A stretch of 64,000 bases of DNA from Haloglomus litoreum (GCF_029338515.1 NZ_CP119988.1:4278001-4342000); one strand, 5' to 3'; positions 14,319 through 25,016 are shown, counted from the stretch's first letter. Translations and numbers: made by a program. The notes: a model not told the origin generated them from the sequence alone.

Positions 14319-15745
14319 CCGCCACCCCCCTCGTCGAGGTCGTGCCACGCGAGCCGGGGGTTCCGGGCGGCACTCGTCTGATCGATGCGCCGGGCGGCCG
14401 TCCGGGTGGGGGCGTCGGCGAGGGTGGCCTCGTCGTCCCCGAGCGACCGGTCGAAGGCGTCGGCGAGCTGGTCGAGCGTGCGGCGGCTCTCCACCTCGGT
14501 CGGCTCGGTCATCAGCGCCTCGCTCACGATCTCCGGCCACTTCGTCGTCGGCGGGTGGACCCCGTAGTCCAGCATCCGCCTGGCCACGTTCGCGGCGTCG
14601 CGGTCGCCCGCGCTCGCGACGAACTCGTGGTGGAACGGGCCGAACGGTACCTCGCAGTCGATCTGCTCGGCGAGGTAGTTCGCGTTCAGCACCGCCTTCG
14701 CGCTCGCATCGGCGAGGCCCTCGTCTCCGAGGCGCGCGATGTAGGCGTACGCCTTCACGAGGACGAGCCAGTTGCCCTGGTAGCCGTGGACCTTCCCGAT
14801 GGAGTGGGCCGGGTCCACGAGGTCGTACTCGCCGTCGACCCGCCGGACGTGGGGGCGGGGCAGGAACTCGCGGAGTTCCTCGACGACCCCGACCGGGCCC
14901 GCGCCGGGGCCGCCGCCGCCGTGGGGCGTGGCGAACGTCTTGTGGACGTTGTAGTGCATCACGTCGAAGCCCATGTCCCCGGGACGGGCACGCCCCAGCA
15001 GCGCGTTCAGGTTCGCCCCGTCGTAGTAGAGCAGGCCGCCCACGTCGTGGACCAGCTCCGCGACACGCTCGATGTCGCGCTCGAACAGGCCCAGCGTGTT
15101 CGGGTTCGTCAGCATCAGCGCCGCCGTCTCCTCCGACAGCGCCGCCTCCAACGCGTCGAGGTCCACCCGCCCGTCCTCGCCCGACGGGAGCGAGACGACA
15201 TCGTACCCCGCCAGGGCGGCGCTCGCGAAGTTCGTCCCGTGCGCGGACTCCGGGACGATCACCTCGTCGCGGTGTCCCTCGTCGTTGTGCTCGTGGTAGG
15301 CCTGCGCGAGACGGATACCCGTGAACTCCCCGGCCGCGCCCGCGGGCGGCTGGAGGGTGACCGCGTCCATCCCGCCGATGCGCCCGAGGTAGTCCTGCAG
15401 CCGGTGCTGCAGCTCGAGAACCCCCTGTGTGCTCCGCGTCGACCTGTCGGGATGCACGGCGGCCGCCTCGTGTGCGGCGACGTCCTCGGTGAACGGCGGG
15501 TTGTACTTCATCGTACACGATCCCAGCGGGTACGGCCCGGTCGTGACGCCGTAGTTCATCTCCGAGAGCCGGGTGTAGTGGCGGGCCAGTTCCGGCTCGG
15601 ACGGCGACGGGAACGTCAGTTCGTCACGGGTCAGTTCCTCCGGGAGGTCACTATCGGCGCCCGGATCGACCGTCCGGCTCGTCTTCGCCGAGAGGAGCGG
15701 CTCGTACACCCCGTCTCCGGTGAAGCGCGCCTGGTCGTACGTCAT
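14315..15745 (-). CDS. gcvPB: Glycine dehydrogenase (decarboxylating) subunit 2, P-protein beta
   Basis: 476 residues, the C-terminal half of the split P-protein that decarboxylates glycine with PLP and passes aminomethyl to the lipoyl arm of GcvH. PLP-lysine motif: [21 protein letters not shown]. Other family landmarks are [26 protein letters not shown] and [13 protein letters not shown]. The ATG at 15745 overlaps the gcvPA stop (ATGA), giving equal subunit supply. The C-terminal 25 residues are a polar tail. Together with GcvPA, GcvH and GcvT it forms the glycine cleavage complex. Confidence 0.97.
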   Translation of the reverse strand: MTYDQARFTGDGVYEPLLSAKTSRTVDPGADSDLPEELTRDELTFPSPSEPELARHYTRLSEMNYGVTTGPYPLGSCTMKYNPPFTEDVAAHEAAAVHPDRSTRSTQGVLELQHRLQDYLGRIGGMDAVTLQPPAGAAGEFTGIRLAQAYHEHNDEGHRDEVIVPESAHGTNFASAALAGYDVVSLPSGEDGRVDLDALEAALSEETAALMLTNPNTLGLFERDIERVAELVHDVGGLLYYDGANLNALLGRARPGDMGFDVMHYNVHKTFATPHGGGGPGAGPVGVVEELREFLPRPHVRRVDGEYDLVDPAHSIGKVHGYQGNWLVLVKAYAYIARLGDEGLADASAKAVLNANYLAEQIDCEVPFGPFHHEFVASAGDRDAANVARRMLDYGVHPPTTKWPEIVSEALMTEPTEVESRRTLDQLADAFDRSLGDDEATLADAPTRTAARRIDQTSAARNPRLAWHDLDEGGGG

Positions 15746-17118
15746 CGGGCCACCTCCGCGAGCGCCTCGGCGACCCCGTCGAGCACGTCGTCGGGGAGGC
15801 CCGCGACACGGAGTTGCAGGTCGTGCTCGCCGACGACGTGGACGGCGTAGCCGGCCGCCTCCAGGTCGGCCGCGACAGCATCGGCCGCGCGCTCGGTCCG
15901 GACGCAGAACTCGCCGACGTGGTGGCGGTCGTGGACCGGCGCGGTGACGCCCGCGACCTCGTCGAGACGAGCGGCGGCGGACCGGGCTCGGCGGACCCCC
16001 GACTCGGCGAGGTCGACCAGCCCGTCCGGGCCCAGCCACGCGGCGTGCATCGCCGCGCGGAGCGCCACCCACGCCTGATTCGTACAGATGTTGGAGGTGG
16101 CACGCTCCCGGCGGATGTGCTGTTCGCGCGTCTGGAGCGTGAGCGTGTACGCCCGCCGGCCGGCATCGTCCTCGCTCGCCCCGACCAGCCGGCCGGGGAC
16201 CTGCCGGAGGAACTCCTCCCGGCAGGCGAACAGGCCCAGCCCCATCCCGTACGCCGTCGGCAGCCCGAGCGAGCAGTCACCGACCACGATGTCCGCACCG
16301 ACCGCGGCCGGGGGTTCGAGCAGCGCGAGCGCGACGGGGTCCGAGCCCAGCGTGAACAGCGCCTCGTGCTCGTCGGCCAGCGTCCCGAGGTCGGCCAGCG
16401 ACTCCTCGATGCAGCCCCGGACGGTCGGGTTCTCGGCGTACAGTAGCACCACCTCCTCGTCGACCTGCTCTGCGAGCGCGTCCAGGTCGGCGTTGCCGTC
16501 GGCCATCGGATACGACTCGACCGTGAGGTCCTGCCCCCGGACGTAGTTCTCCAGCACCGCGCGCCGACCCTCCTGGAGATGCTCGGGCACCAGCACGCGC
16601 GTCCCCGTGGTCTGGCGCACGCGACTCGCGAGCGTGGCGGCCTCGCCCAGCGCCGTCGCCGCGTCGTACATCGAACAGTTCGCCACCGGGAGCCCGGTCA
16701 GCTCAACCAGCATCGACTGGTACTCGAACAAGGCCTGCAGGAACCCCTGCGCGACCTCCGGCTGGTACTGCGTGTAACTGGTCAGGAACTCCGAGCGGTC
16801 CGAGAGGTGTGCGACCACGCTGGGCACGTAGTGGGCGTGGTGGCCCCGCCCGAGGAGTTCGACCAGGTCGTCGTTCCGGCCGAGCATGGTGTCGATCTCC
16901 GCCCGGATCGCAGCCTCGGAGCGAGCCGGGATGTCGAAACTGCCGTCGAACCGGACGCTGCCGGGGATGTCGAAGAGGTCGGCCTCGTCGTCGACGCCGA
17001 CGACATCGAGCATCGCCGCCGTCTCCGCGGCGGTGTGTGGCGCGAACGGCGAGCCCGCCTCGGTCTCCCGGTGCCGGGGCGGGGTCCGTCCCCGGCGCAT
17101 GGACTGCTGGTCGGTCAT
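15742..17118 (-). CDS. gcvPA: Glycine dehydrogenase (decarboxylating) subunit 1, P-protein alpha
   Basis: 458 residues, the N-terminal half of the split P-protein, a PLP-fold subunit without the PLP lysine. Landmarks are [55 protein letters not shown], and the family-typical [13 protein letters not shown] and [10 protein letters not shown] segments. A 25-residue polar N-terminal extension ([15 protein letters not shown]) precedes FAPHT, where most homologues begin. ATGA overlaps link it to gcvH upstream and gcvPB downstream, so the three are translationally coupled. Confidence 0.97.
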   Translation of the reverse strand: MTDQQSMRRGRTPPRHRETEAGSPFAPHTAAETAAMLDVVGVDDEADLFDIPGSVRFDGSFDIPARSEAAIRAEIDTMLGRNDDLVELLGRGHHAHYVPSVVAHLSDRSEFLTSYTQYQPEVAQGFLQALFEYQSMLVELTGLPVANCSMYDAATALGEAATLASRVRQTTGTRVLVPEHLQEGRRAVLENYVRGQDLTVESYPMADGNADLDALAEQVDEEVVLLYAENPTVRGCIEESLADLGTLADEHEALFTLGSDPVALALLEPPAAVGADIVVGDCSLGLPTAYGMGLGLFACREEFLRQVPGRLVGASEDDAGRRAYTLTLQTREQHIRRERATSNICTNQAWVALRAAMHAAWLGPDGLVDLAESGVRRARSAAARLDEVAGVTAPVHDRHHVGEFCVRTERAADAVAADLEAAGYAVHVVGEHDLQLRVAGLPDDVLDGVAEALAEVAR

Positions 17119-17489
17119 TCGATCTGCTCCCGGTACGCCTCGGGCGAGAGGAGTCCATCGAGGGACGCGTCGGTCCCGAGCTCGACGAGCCATCCGTCGC
17201 CGTAGGGGTCCTCGTTGAGCAGTTCGGGCGCGTCGAGGAGGGCGTCGTTCGTCGCCACCACCTCGCCCTCGACCGGGGTGTAGAGGTCCGAGACGGCCTT
17301 GATCGACTCCACGAGGCCGAAGGCGTCGCCGGCCGCGAACGCCTGCCCCACGTCCGGGAGTTCGACGAACACGATGTCGCCCAGTTCGTCCTGCGCGAAG
17401 TCGGAGATACCGACCCGCACCGTTCCGTCCGTCTCGAGTGCCCACTCGTGCGATTCCGCGTATCGTCTGTCCGCTGGTACGTCGAACAT
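17115..17489 (-). CDS. gcvH: Glycine cleavage system H protein
   Basis: 124 residues, the lipoyl-carrying shuttle of the glycine cleavage system. The lipoylated lysine lies in [20 protein letters not shown], with [18 protein letters not shown] downstream, both family hallmarks. The N-terminus [16 protein letters not shown] matches the start of homologues, so ATG 17489 is secure. The stop overlaps gcvPA by four bases. The gap to gcvT upstream is 104 bp, so gcvH may also have its own promoter. Confidence 0.97.
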   Translation of the reverse strand: MFDVPADRRYAESHEWALETDGTVRVGISDFAQDELGDIVFVELPDVGQAFAAGDAFGLVESIKAVSDLYTPVEGEVVATNDALLDAPELLNEDPYGDGWLVELGTDASLDGLLSPEAYREQIE

Positions 17490-17593
17490 GTGCTTTCGGT
17501 GTCCGGTTTCGCTGTCCGCGCCGCCGCCGTCCGCTGCCGTCCCGGGCCGCCGCCCCGGGCTGTCGTGTTCGGTCGCGCTGTGCTCCGACGCGG

Positions 17594-18706
17594 CTACTCC
17601 CGCCGGGCGAGGAACCGCCGGTTCACCACCTCTCCGGGGACCGGCTCGTCGCGGATGTCGACCGCGATATGCTGGCCCTCGTCGGCGTACTCGGCCGGGA
17701 CGTACCCGAAGCCGAGGGGGACGTCCAGCGTCGAACTCATCGTCCCGCTGGTGACGTGCCCGACGCGCTCCCAGTCCGCGAGGATGTCGTAGCCGTGTCG
17801 CGGGACGCCCCGCTCGGTCAGTTCGAACCCGACGAGCCGCTCGGCCGGGCCGTCCTCCTGCTGGGCCGCGATCGCATCGCGGCCGACGAAGTCGGTGTCG
17901 AGGTCGACGACGAACGTCAGCCCCGCCTCCACCGGCGTCCGGGGCTCGTCCTCGGGGTGGAAGTCCTGCCCGGAGAGCAGGAGCCCAGCCTCCAGCCGGA
18001 GGGTGTCCCGCGCACCCAGGCCACAGGGCTGGCACTCGAGGGCGGTCCAGACCCGCTCGGCCGCCGCCCACGGGACGAGGAGTTCGACCCCGTCCTCGCC
18101 GGTGTACCCGGTGCGGGCGACGGTACATTCGACGCCGGCGACGGCGACGGTGGTCGCCGTGAACCGGTCGAGGCCGGAGACGGGTGCCGCGGCCCGGTCG
18201 TCGACGAGCGACAGTGCGTCCGGCCCCTGGACCGCGAACATCGCGTACTCGTCCGTGCGGTCCGTGACCGAGACGTCGAGTCCCCACTCCGCGGCGTGCC
18301 CCGCGAACCACTCCCGCATCATCTCCCCGTTCCCCGCGTTCGGGACGAACAGGTACGCCGCCCGGTCCGGCAGCCGGTACGTGACGGTGTCGTCGAGGAT
18401 GACGCCGTCCTCGCGGGTGATGCAGGCGTACTGTGCGTCACCGGGGTCGAGCGCGGACGCGTCGTTGGTCGTCAGCCGCTGGACGAGGGACCCGGCGTCC
18501 GGCCCCCGCACCTCGACCTCGCCCATGTGCGAGACGTCGAACTTCCCGACGGTCGTCCGCACGGCCGTGTGCTCCGCGCGGATGCCGTCGAAGGAGACCG
18601 GCATGTCCCAGCCGCCGAAGTCCGTGAACCGGGCCCCCGCCGTCTCGTGGCGGTCGTGCAGTGGCGACCGGCGGGTCGCCCCGTCGCTCGTGGCGTCGGT
18701 GGCCAT
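17594..18706 (-). CDS. gcvT: Glycine cleavage system aminomethyltransferase (T protein)
   Basis: 370 residues. It transfers the methylene group from aminomethyl-GcvH to the C1 carrier, releasing ammonia. Landmarks are [26 protein letters not shown] at the start, [27 protein letters not shown] and NAGNGEMM around the pterin site, and [10 protein letters not shown]-like [12 protein letters not shown]. It is the first gene of the five-gene operon. Upstream, a TTATTC promoter box lies at about 18872-18878, which implies an untranslated or lightly coding leader of about 140 bp before the ATG at 18706. Confidence 0.95.
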   Translation of the reverse strand: MATDATSDGATRRSPLHDRHETAGARFTDFGGWDMPVSFDGIRAEHTAVRTTVGKFDVSHMGEVEVRGPDAGSLVQRLTTNDASALDPGDAQYACITREDGVILDDTVTYRLPDRAAYLFVPNAGNGEMMREWFAGHAAEWGLDVSVTDRTDEYAMFAVQGPDALSLVDDRAAAPVSGLDRFTATTVAVAGVECTVARTGYTGEDGVELLVPWAAAERVWTALECQPCGLGARDTLRLEAGLLLSGQDFHPEDEPRTPVEAGLTFVVDLDTDFVGRDAIAAQQEDGPAERLVGFELTERGVPRHGYDILADWERVGHVTSGTMSSTLDVPLGFGYVPAEYADEGQHIAVDIRDEPVPGEVVNRRFLARRE

Positions 18707-18927
18707 CCCGGTCACCCCGGCCCGTCGACGGCAACCCGCTGATCGCTCGTCGGCGTGGTGGTCGGTCCGGAACCCTCGACGCGTCGCTCGGAATGGGCCA
18801 GCCGGGTCTCCCCGACCGGTGGCCTGCTCGCTCTCGTCATGGTGTAGCACGTCATGCCTTGACCAGTACCAGAATAAGTGTTTGGGATGCTCACGGACGG
18901 GGAACCGCGATGGACCGGGGCGCCGCC

Positions 18928-21096
18928 TCAGAGCGAGAGCCGCTGGCGGAGGAACGGGTCCTCCTCCCGGGCGACCTCCGTGTCCAGGAGGGTGGCACAC
19001 GCCGGGCAGGCGAACTCCCGGAGCCGGAACGCGTCGTCGGACGCGTGGTACTGCCCGGCGTCGGCGACCGGCCGGGCCCGGACCGCCACGGCGTCCTTCC
19101 AGCCCTCGTCCATCGCCGAGAGGACCGTCCCGCATCGGTCGCAGGCGACGTAGTGGTCATCGCCGGCCGCGACGACCGCGAGCGCCTCACCGAGCCGGAG
19201 CTCGGTCGGTTCGCACGTGGCCGCGTCGACCGGCGACTCGAACCCGTCGACCCCCTCCAGCCGTGCCTCGCGGATGGCCGCCCGCTGCGCCTCGACGTCG
19301 CCCTCGACGCTGCCGTCGGGCGCGACGGGCACCCCGTGGACCTCGCGTGCGACCGCCGGCGTGACGGCACCGGACGCAACGTCGGCCGCCACGGCGTCGG
19401 GGTCGCGCTCCAGCGGGTCGCCGTAACCGCCGCTTCCGGGGAGCCGCGAGTAGAACACATCGCCCTCGTGGAGTTCGTGGACGCCCCACGTCGCGTCGTA
19501 CGCCGGCGCCTCGCGCACCGCCTCGTCGTCGGGCGGGTAGTCGTCGGCCCGGCCGAGGCCCTCCCGATAGACGGTGTAGTCGATGGTCGTCCCCGGATAG
19601 CCGCCGAAGACGCCGAACGACTGGGGGAGTTCCGTCCCGCGGCCGAACGTGACGGCCTCGATGGACTCGACGTCGTCACCGGGCATCGGCGTCACGGCGT
19701 ACTCGTGGCCGAGGCCGCCACGGTGCTTGCCCGCGCCACCGGAGTCGGCGACGGTGCGGCGGTAGAGGTACAGCAGCGGGAGCGTCGCCTCGTGGCGCTC
19801 GACGTTCCCCCACCGCGAGACGATGTTGGGCAGCTCGCCGCCCAGATCGACCCCGTCGGCGAACTCCCGCCCGCCGCCGGCGCCCGCGAACGTGTCCGTG
19901 ATGACATCGACCATCCCGCCGTCCTCGGTCTCGACCTCGACGATGTAGCCGCCGTGGGCGCCGTGCCAGACGCCGGTCGCCCGGTCGCGGTACTCGGGGC
20001 TGGACCCGACCATCTTCGATGTGACCAGCGTCGAGAGCGCGTTCACCGACTGGAGCGTGGCCACCGTCGCGATGGAGATGGGGGCCGGCCGCTCGGCGTT
20101 GACGAGCGTCCCCGACGGGGCCTCGATGTCGACAGCCCGGACGATGCCGTCGTTCCAGTGGATGTCCCAGCACAGCATCGGGAACAGCGGGGCGAACGCC
20201 CCCCCGACGGTCGCGGTGTACGTGCAGTTGAAGCCGTACTGGCTCTGCTCGTCCGTGCCGGCGAAGTCGAACGTCATCGAGTCGCCCGACTTCTCCAGCG
20301 CACACCGGATGGTGTACAGCTTGTCCTCCGGGTGGGAGTCGAGGTACTGACGGGCCTCCCAGCGCCCGTCGGGGAGGTCGAGGAGGCGCCGGCGGAGCTT
20401 GAGTTCCGACTGTCGGATGAGCTCCTCGCCGACCGCGTCGACGGTCTCGGCACCGTACTCGGCCATGAGACCCTGGAGCCGGTCCTCGGCGACGTTGTTC
20501 GCCGCGATCTGCGAACGCAGGTCGAGTTCGACCATCCCCGGGTCCCGGCTCATGTTGAGGATGGTGTCCAGCACGTCGTCGCGCATCTCGCCCCCCTCGA
20601 TGAGTTTCAGCCCCGGCGTCTGGAACCCCTCGTGGAACACGGACGTGGAGTTGGGGGAGAACCCGCCGGCGTCGACGGCGCCGATGTCCGCCACGTGGAC
20701 GAAGTTGGCCGCGAACGCGACCAGCTCGCCCTCGAAGAAGATCGGCTTGATGATGTACACGTCCGGCGGGTGGAACGCCGCCGTGTACGAGTCGTTCAGC
20801 AGGAAGACGTCACCCTCGCCGATGTCGCCCTCGAAGCGCTCGATGATGTGTTTGGTCGCCCGTGAGGCCCCCAGGTAATGATGCAGGAAGCCCGCACCGC
20901 CCGTGAGCAGGTCGCCCTCGCGCGTGTACAGTGCCACCATCAGGTCGTGGCCCTCGTTGGTGATCGGCGACCCGGAGACGCGCTTGAGCGCCTCGACGGC
21001 CTCGTCGGTCACGCGGATGAATCGGTGCTTGATGATCTGGAACGTGACGGGGTCGATCCCCTCCAGCGAGAGGTCGATGTCCTCGGACGAGCTCAT
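18928..21096 (-). CDS. hyuB: HyuB-type subunit (hydantoinase B/acetone carboxylase alpha class) with zinc-ribbon tail
   Basis: 722 residues. The first about 600 residues are a HyuB domain: VTFQIIKHRFIRVTDEAVEALKRV, NSYTAAFHPPDVYIIKPIFF, FHEGFQTPGLKL, PGSGGYGDPLERDP. The last about 95 residues add a domain with CDRC (652-655) and CPAC (697-700), resembling the small gamma subunit of acetone/acetophenone carboxylases, which holds Zn and reads REFxCPxCATLL. Plain HyuB proteins lack this tail. The enzyme is thus more likely an ATP-dependent carboxylase or cyclase-type hydrolase acting on a ketone, amide or lactam with HyuA. The ATG overlaps the hyuA stop (ATGA). Confidence 0.85.
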   Translation of the reverse strand: MSSSEDIDLSLEGIDPVTFQIIKHRFIRVTDEAVEALKRVSGSPITNEGHDLMVALYTREGDLLTGGAGFLHHYLGASRATKHIIERFEGDIGEGDVFLLNDSYTAAFHPPDVYIIKPIFFEGELVAFAANFVHVADIGAVDAGGFSPNSTSVFHEGFQTPGLKLIEGGEMRDDVLDTILNMSRDPGMVELDLRSQIAANNVAEDRLQGLMAEYGAETVDAVGEELIRQSELKLRRRLLDLPDGRWEARQYLDSHPEDKLYTIRCALEKSGDSMTFDFAGTDEQSQYGFNCTYTATVGGAFAPLFPMLCWDIHWNDGIVRAVDIEAPSGTLVNAERPAPISIATVATLQSVNALSTLVTSKMVGSSPEYRDRATGVWHGAHGGYIVEVETEDGGMVDVITDTFAGAGGGREFADGVDLGGELPNIVSRWGNVERHEATLPLLYLYRRTVADSGGAGKHRGGLGHEYAVTPMPGDDVESIEAVTFGRGTELPQSFGVFGGYPGTTIDYTVYREGLGRADDYPPDDEAVREAPAYDATWGVHELHEGDVFYSRLPGSGGYGDPLERDPDAVAADVASGAVTPAVAREVHGVPVAPDGSVEGDVEAQRAAIREARLEGVDGFESPVDAATCEPTELRLGEALAVVAAGDDHYVACDRCGTVLSAMDEGWKDAVAVRARPVADAGQYHASDDAFRLREFACPACATLLDTEVAREEDPFLRQRLSL

Positions 21097-23204
21097 GCGG
21101 CACCTCCGGTCTCGATGTCGATGCGAACGTTCCGGTAGCGGTCGAGCCGCGCCTCGTCGCCCGGGTTGACGACGATGGTCGTCACCGGCGTCAGGACGAC
21201 GGCCGGCCCGGCCACGACGTTCCCGGGAGCGAGCGTCTCGAAGTCGTACAGCGGCGCCTCCACGAGACCGTCGGCCGCGGCGAAGTGCATCTGCTCGTAG
21301 CCGACGCGGGCGTCGCTGGGGTCCGTGCCGGCCAGGTCGCGCTCGTAGAGGGCGGGCGTCTCCAGTGGCCCGATACCGCGGACCCTGAAGCCGGTGATCT
21401 CGATTCCCCCCTCCTTGAACGCCGATCCCTCGCCGTAGCGGTCCTCGTACAGCCGCTCGAACCGGTCGACGAGGGCCTCGACGTCGGCCTCGTCCAGCGG
21501 CCCGTCCGTCTCGACGGGCGTGAGGAGTTCGTGGACCTGGCGCTGGTACCGCAGGTTCACGTTCCGCTCGATGGTCGTCTCCTCCGGCGCGAACCCCTCG
21601 TCGGCGAGTTTCTCCTCGGCGGTCGTCGTGAGGTCCTCGAAGGCCGCGTTGATGTCGTCGGGGTCGAACGGTGGGTGCAGCGTCTCCACCGTCGAGAACT
21701 CGTGAGTGACGTCGGTCGAGAGCAGCCCCAGCGCGCTGTTGACCGATGCGGTGTAGGGAACGAGCACCTCGGGGATGTCGAGGGCACGGGCGTAGGAGGC
21801 CGCGTGCATTCCCGCCGCCCCGCCGATGGACGAGAGCGTGAACCGCCTGGGGTCGATCCCCTTCTCCACGGTCGTCTCCCGGATGAGGTCGGTGATCATC
21901 GAGGTGGTCAGCTGGTAGATGTCGGCGGCCGCCTGGTGGACGTCCTTCCCGAGCGGCTCGGCGATCTGCGCCTCGAACGCCTCGCGGGCCGCCTCGGGAG
22001 ACATCTCCTCGTCGCCGCCGAGGAAGTAGTCCGGCTGGAAGTACCCCTGGACGAGATCGACGTCCGTGACCGTGACGCGCTCGCCGCCGTTGCCGTAGCA
22101 GACGGGGCCGGGGTCGGAGCCGGCGCTCTCGGGGCCGACCTGCGGGACGTTCGTGTCCGGGTCGAGCGAGACGACGCTCCCGCCCGCGACGGCGATGGAG
22201 TGGATGTCGCGCTTGGGGAACTGGTAGTGGTGGCGGCCGACCATCGGCTCCTCGGCGTACTCCAGCCGGCCGTCGCTGATGACGCCGACCTTGAACGTCG
22301 TTCCGCCCATGTCCGTCGAGATGACGTTCGACTCCCCGCGCCGGTCGGCGACGAACCGGCTGCCGAGGAGGCCGCCGACCGGCCCCGACTCGATCAGGCC
22401 GACCGGCCGCTCGACGGCGTCCGCGCCCGTCACGAGGCCGCCGTGCGAGAACATCAGCAGGAGGCTGCCCTCGAACCCGAGGTCGTCGAGCGCCGCCTCC
22501 AGGTTCGTCAGGTACGTCTCCGTCGCCGGCCCGAGGTAGGAGTTGAGCACGGTCGTCGAGGTCCGCTCGTACTCGCCCGGGGTGGGGGAGACCTCGTGGG
22601 AGACCGAGACGTAGAGCTCGGGGTACCGCTCCGCCAGGAGTTCCTGCACCCGCCGCTCGTGGGACGGTTCGGCGAACGACCAGAGGAAGCAGGCCGCCAC
22701 CGCCTCGACCCCGCCCTCGACGAACGTCTCCACGGCCTCGAGGACCGCCGCCTCGTCGAGGTCGGCGACCGTCTCCGTGCGGAAGACGCGCTCGTCGATC
22801 CCCGCGATTCGGTCGTCGGGGATGAGCGGGTCGACCTTGTCCGAGCGGATGGCGTCCTTCGCCACCTCGAACGGCAGCCCGGAGTAGCGACCGTAGCCGC
22901 CCCGGGTCGCGTGGAGCGTTCCCTCGAACCCGCTCGTGGTCAACAGCGCGGTCTCCGCCCCGTCGCGCTCGAACAGGGCGTTCTCGCCGACGCTCGTCGC
23001 GTGCAGGAACAGCTCCGTCTCCCGGACCAGCCCGTCGAGGTCGACGTCCATCCCCGACGTCGCGTCGCGGAGGGAGGCGAAGATCCCCTCCGAGAAGTCG
23101 GGGTAGCTCGTCAGCGCCTTGCCGATGTAGACACGCCCGTCGTCGTCCATCACGGCCGAATCGGTGCAGGTGCCACCGATGTCCGTCCCCACGCGGTAGG
23201 TCAC
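21093..23204 (-). CDS. hyuA: HyuA-type ATP-binding subunit (hydantoinase A/acetone carboxylase beta class)
   Basis: 703 residues, ASKHA-type nucleotide-binding fold. VTYRVGTDIGGTCTDSAVMDDDG is the phosphate-1 loop (GTF in most relatives, GTC here), VISTDMGGTTFKVGVI the second, and the SSIGGAAGMHAASYA segment the adenosine region. It uses ATP to activate the substrate for HyuB, in ring opening of hydantoins or 5-oxoproline, or carboxylation of ketones. The start is taken as GTG 23204, because family members begin at this point and a GGGGGTGG stretch precedes it. A TTG at 23273 would add an unconserved leader. It is coupled to hyuB by ATGA. Confidence 0.87.
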   Translation of the reverse strand: MTYRVGTDIGGTCTDSAVMDDDGRVYIGKALTSYPDFSEGIFASLRDATSGMDVDLDGLVRETELFLHATSVGENALFERDGAETALLTTSGFEGTLHATRGGYGRYSGLPFEVAKDAIRSDKVDPLIPDDRIAGIDERVFRTETVADLDEAAVLEAVETFVEGGVEAVAACFLWSFAEPSHERRVQELLAERYPELYVSVSHEVSPTPGEYERTSTTVLNSYLGPATETYLTNLEAALDDLGFEGSLLLMFSHGGLVTGADAVERPVGLIESGPVGGLLGSRFVADRRGESNVISTDMGGTTFKVGVISDGRLEYAEEPMVGRHHYQFPKRDIHSIAVAGGSVVSLDPDTNVPQVGPESAGSDPGPVCYGNGGERVTVTDVDLVQGYFQPDYFLGGDEEMSPEAAREAFEAQIAEPLGKDVHQAAADIYQLTTSMITDLIRETTVEKGIDPRRFTLSSIGGAAGMHAASYARALDIPEVLVPYTASVNSALGLLSTDVTHEFSTVETLHPPFDPDDINAAFEDLTTTAEEKLADEGFAPEETTIERNVNLRYQRQVHELLTPVETDGPLDEADVEALVDRFERLYEDRYGEGSAFKEGGIEITGFRVRGIGPLETPALYERDLAGTDPSDARVGYEQMHFAAADGLVEAPLYDFETLAPGNVVAGPAVVLTPVTTIVVNPGDEARLDRYRNVRIDIETGGAA

Positions 23205-23364
23205 TGCGCCACCCCCGCCGGCCGATGCCGGTCCGACGACGGCCGTACAGCCACGATACCAGTTGACATACAACAGCCACCTCGCCGTCCCCGGTAATAA
23301 TCCTGTGGTCGGGACGGCCCCCCTGATGGCGGGCCGGCGAGGTGACGGGTGGCGCTCGGGACGC

Positions 23365-24168
23365 TCACGCCGCCAGCCCCCCGGCGTCGATGGGGATGGC
23401 GACGCCGGTGACGAACCGGGCGGCGTCGCTCGCCAGCCAGATCACGGCCGCGGTGACGTCGGCCGGTTCGATGCGCTCCCCGGGGTCGAGTTCGTTGTAG
23501 TGCCCGGCGTGGGCGACGCCGTCGGCGAGGAAGCTCTCGGAGTCGTCCGGCCGCTCGTCGACAGCCTCGGTCCGGACGCCGATCGGGCTCACGGCGTTGA
23601 CCCTGATGTCGTGGGGGGCCAGTTCCAGCGAGAGCGTCCGCGTGAGCGACCGCACACCGAACTTCGAGGCGCTGTACGCTCCCAGCCCCGGGATCGTCGT
23701 GTGGCCGAAGAACGACGAGGTGTTGATGATGGCGCCATCGCCCCGGTCCATCATATGTCGGGCGACGTGCTTCGCGACCAGCCAGGTCCCCTTCAGGTTC
23801 ACCTCGTGGACGAGGTCCCACTCGTCCTCGTCCAGGTCGGTGAGCCGACCCATCCGGTCGAGTCCGGCGTTGTTCACGAGGACGTCGATGCGGCCGAGTT
23901 CGCCGACCGTCGTCTCGACGGCGGCCTCGACTGCCGCCTCGTCGCGCACGTCGCACGGGACCGCGATCCCTCGACTGCCCCGGTCCTCGATCTCCTCGAC
24001 GACCGACGCCGAGAGGTCCTCGCGGACGTCGAACAGGGCCACGTCGGCGCCGGCGTCCGCGAACGCGAGTGCGTGACTGCGACCGATTCCACGAGCGCCA
24101 CCGGTGACGACGACGACGCTATCGCTGAAGTCGTAGGCAACCATCCGTGCCAGTGAGTCCCGTTCCAT
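23365..24168 (-). CDS. Short-chain dehydrogenase/reductase (SDR)
   Basis: 267 residues, classical SDR. Cofactor motif TGGARGIGR lies near the N-terminus, NNAG in DVLVNNAGLD, and the catalytic set is Ser in INTSSFFG with Tyr and Lys in YSASKFG. FDVRED with an acidic residue after the second strand favours NAD over NADP. It has an unusual insertion, RTEAVDERPDDSESFLADGVAHAGHYNELDPG, in the substrate lid and ends IPIDAGGLAA. An in-frame ATG at 24144 is an alternative start. It lies 2 bp downstream of the second SDR gene, so both belong to one operon read from the hydrolase side. Confidence 0.88.
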   Translation of the reverse strand: MERDSLARMVAYDFSDSVVVVTGGARGIGRSHALAFADAGADVALFDVREDLSASVVEEIEDRGSRGIAVPCDVRDEAAVEAAVETTVGELGRIDVLVNNAGLDRMGRLTDLDEDEWDLVHEVNLKGTWLVAKHVARHMMDRGDGAIINTSSFFGHTTIPGLGAYSASKFGVRSLTRTLSLELAPHDIRVNAVSPIGVRTEAVDERPDDSESFLADGVAHAGHYNELDPGERIEPADVTAAVIWLASDAARFVTGVAIPIDAGGLAA

Positions 24169-24170
24169 CG

Positions 24171-25016
24171 TTATGAATCTTCGTGCGTCGCGTGGTCGGC
24201 GGCGCTCCCGCCGGACCCGGCGTCCCCGGCGCTCGCGGGCGGCGACTCGGTGATGCCCCCCGTGTTCGCGTACCCACCGTCGACGACCAGCGACGCGCCC
24301 GAGACGTAGGCGGCCCAGTCGCTCGCGAGGAAGACGACCGCTCCGGCCACGTCCGACGGCTCCCCGACCCTGCCGAGCGGCACCGACTCGACGAACGACG
24401 CCATCGCCCCCTCGGGGACGACGCTCGTCATCGGCGTCTCGACGGCCCCGGGGTGGATCGCGTTCACGCGGATGCCGTCGGGGCCCAGGCGGTGGGCCCC
24501 CGCGTAGGTCAGGAGCTTCACCGCCCCCTTCGACGCGCTGTAGGTGACGGACTTGCCGTTCCCGAGGAGCCCGTTGAGGCTGGAGACGTTGATGATGCTG
24601 CCACCGGCGCCCTCGCGCATCCGCCGGGCGGCCGCCTGCGTGGTGAAGTACGGCCCCTTGACGTTCACGTCGAAGACGGCGTCGAAGTCGGCCTCGTCCG
24701 CCGTGTAGAAGTCGGTGGCCTGCTCGAACACGCCGGCGCTGTTCACCAGGACGTCGACGCCGCCGAACGCGTCGGCCCGGGCGACGGCTCGCTCGCACGC
24801 ATCCGGGTCGCGCACGTCGCACTCGACGAACGCCGTGCGAGCGCCCGTCTCGTCGGCCACCAGGTCGGCCGTCGCCGGGGCGTCGTCGGGGCCCGGAACC
24901 AGGTCGGCGACGACCACGTCGGCGCCCTGCGACGCCAGCGCCAGGGCGGCCCCCCGACCGATGCCGCTGGCGCCCCCGGTGACGACCGCGGTCCGATCCG
25001 CGAGGAGATCCTCCAT
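24171..25016 (-). CDS. Short-chain dehydrogenase/reductase (SDR)
   Basis: 281 residues, classical SDR with TGGASGIGRG, NSAG in DVLVNSAGVF (Asn-Ser in place of Asn-Asn), Ser in INVSSLNG and the YSASKGA catalytic pair. The C-terminal motif VDGGYANTGG is typical of 3-oxoacyl-type and cyclic-alcohol dehydrogenases. The last 30 residues are an Ala/Gly/Ser-rich tail. It sits between the alpha/beta hydrolase (4 bp upstream) and the first SDR (2 bp downstream) in one operon. Substrate unknown; alcohol or hydroxyacid oxidation within the catabolic island is likely. Confidence 0.88.
   Translation of the reverse strand: MEDLLADRTAVVTGGASGIGRGAALALASQGADVVVADLVPGPDDAPATADLVADETGARTAFVECDVRDPDACERAVARADAFGGVDVLVNSAGVFEQATDFYTADEADFDAVFDVNVKGPYFTTQAAARRMREGAGGSIINVSSLNGLLGNGKSVTYSASKGAVKLLTYAGAHRLGPDGIRVNAIHPGAVETPMTSVVPEGAMASFVESVPLGRVGEPSDVAGAVVFLASDWAAYVSGASLVVDGGYANTGGITESPPASAGDAGSGGSAADHATHEDS

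Noticed and set aside
12961-15324. 787-residue plus-strand open frame
   Set aside because: Antisense to glyA and gcvPB, both with full family motifs.
18712-18840. 42-codon minus-strand frame ending just before gcvT
   Set aside because: It would be leaderless behind the TTATTC box, but its Arg/Pro/Thr-rich translation is not haloarchaeal in type and there is no overlap with gcvT; left as leader.
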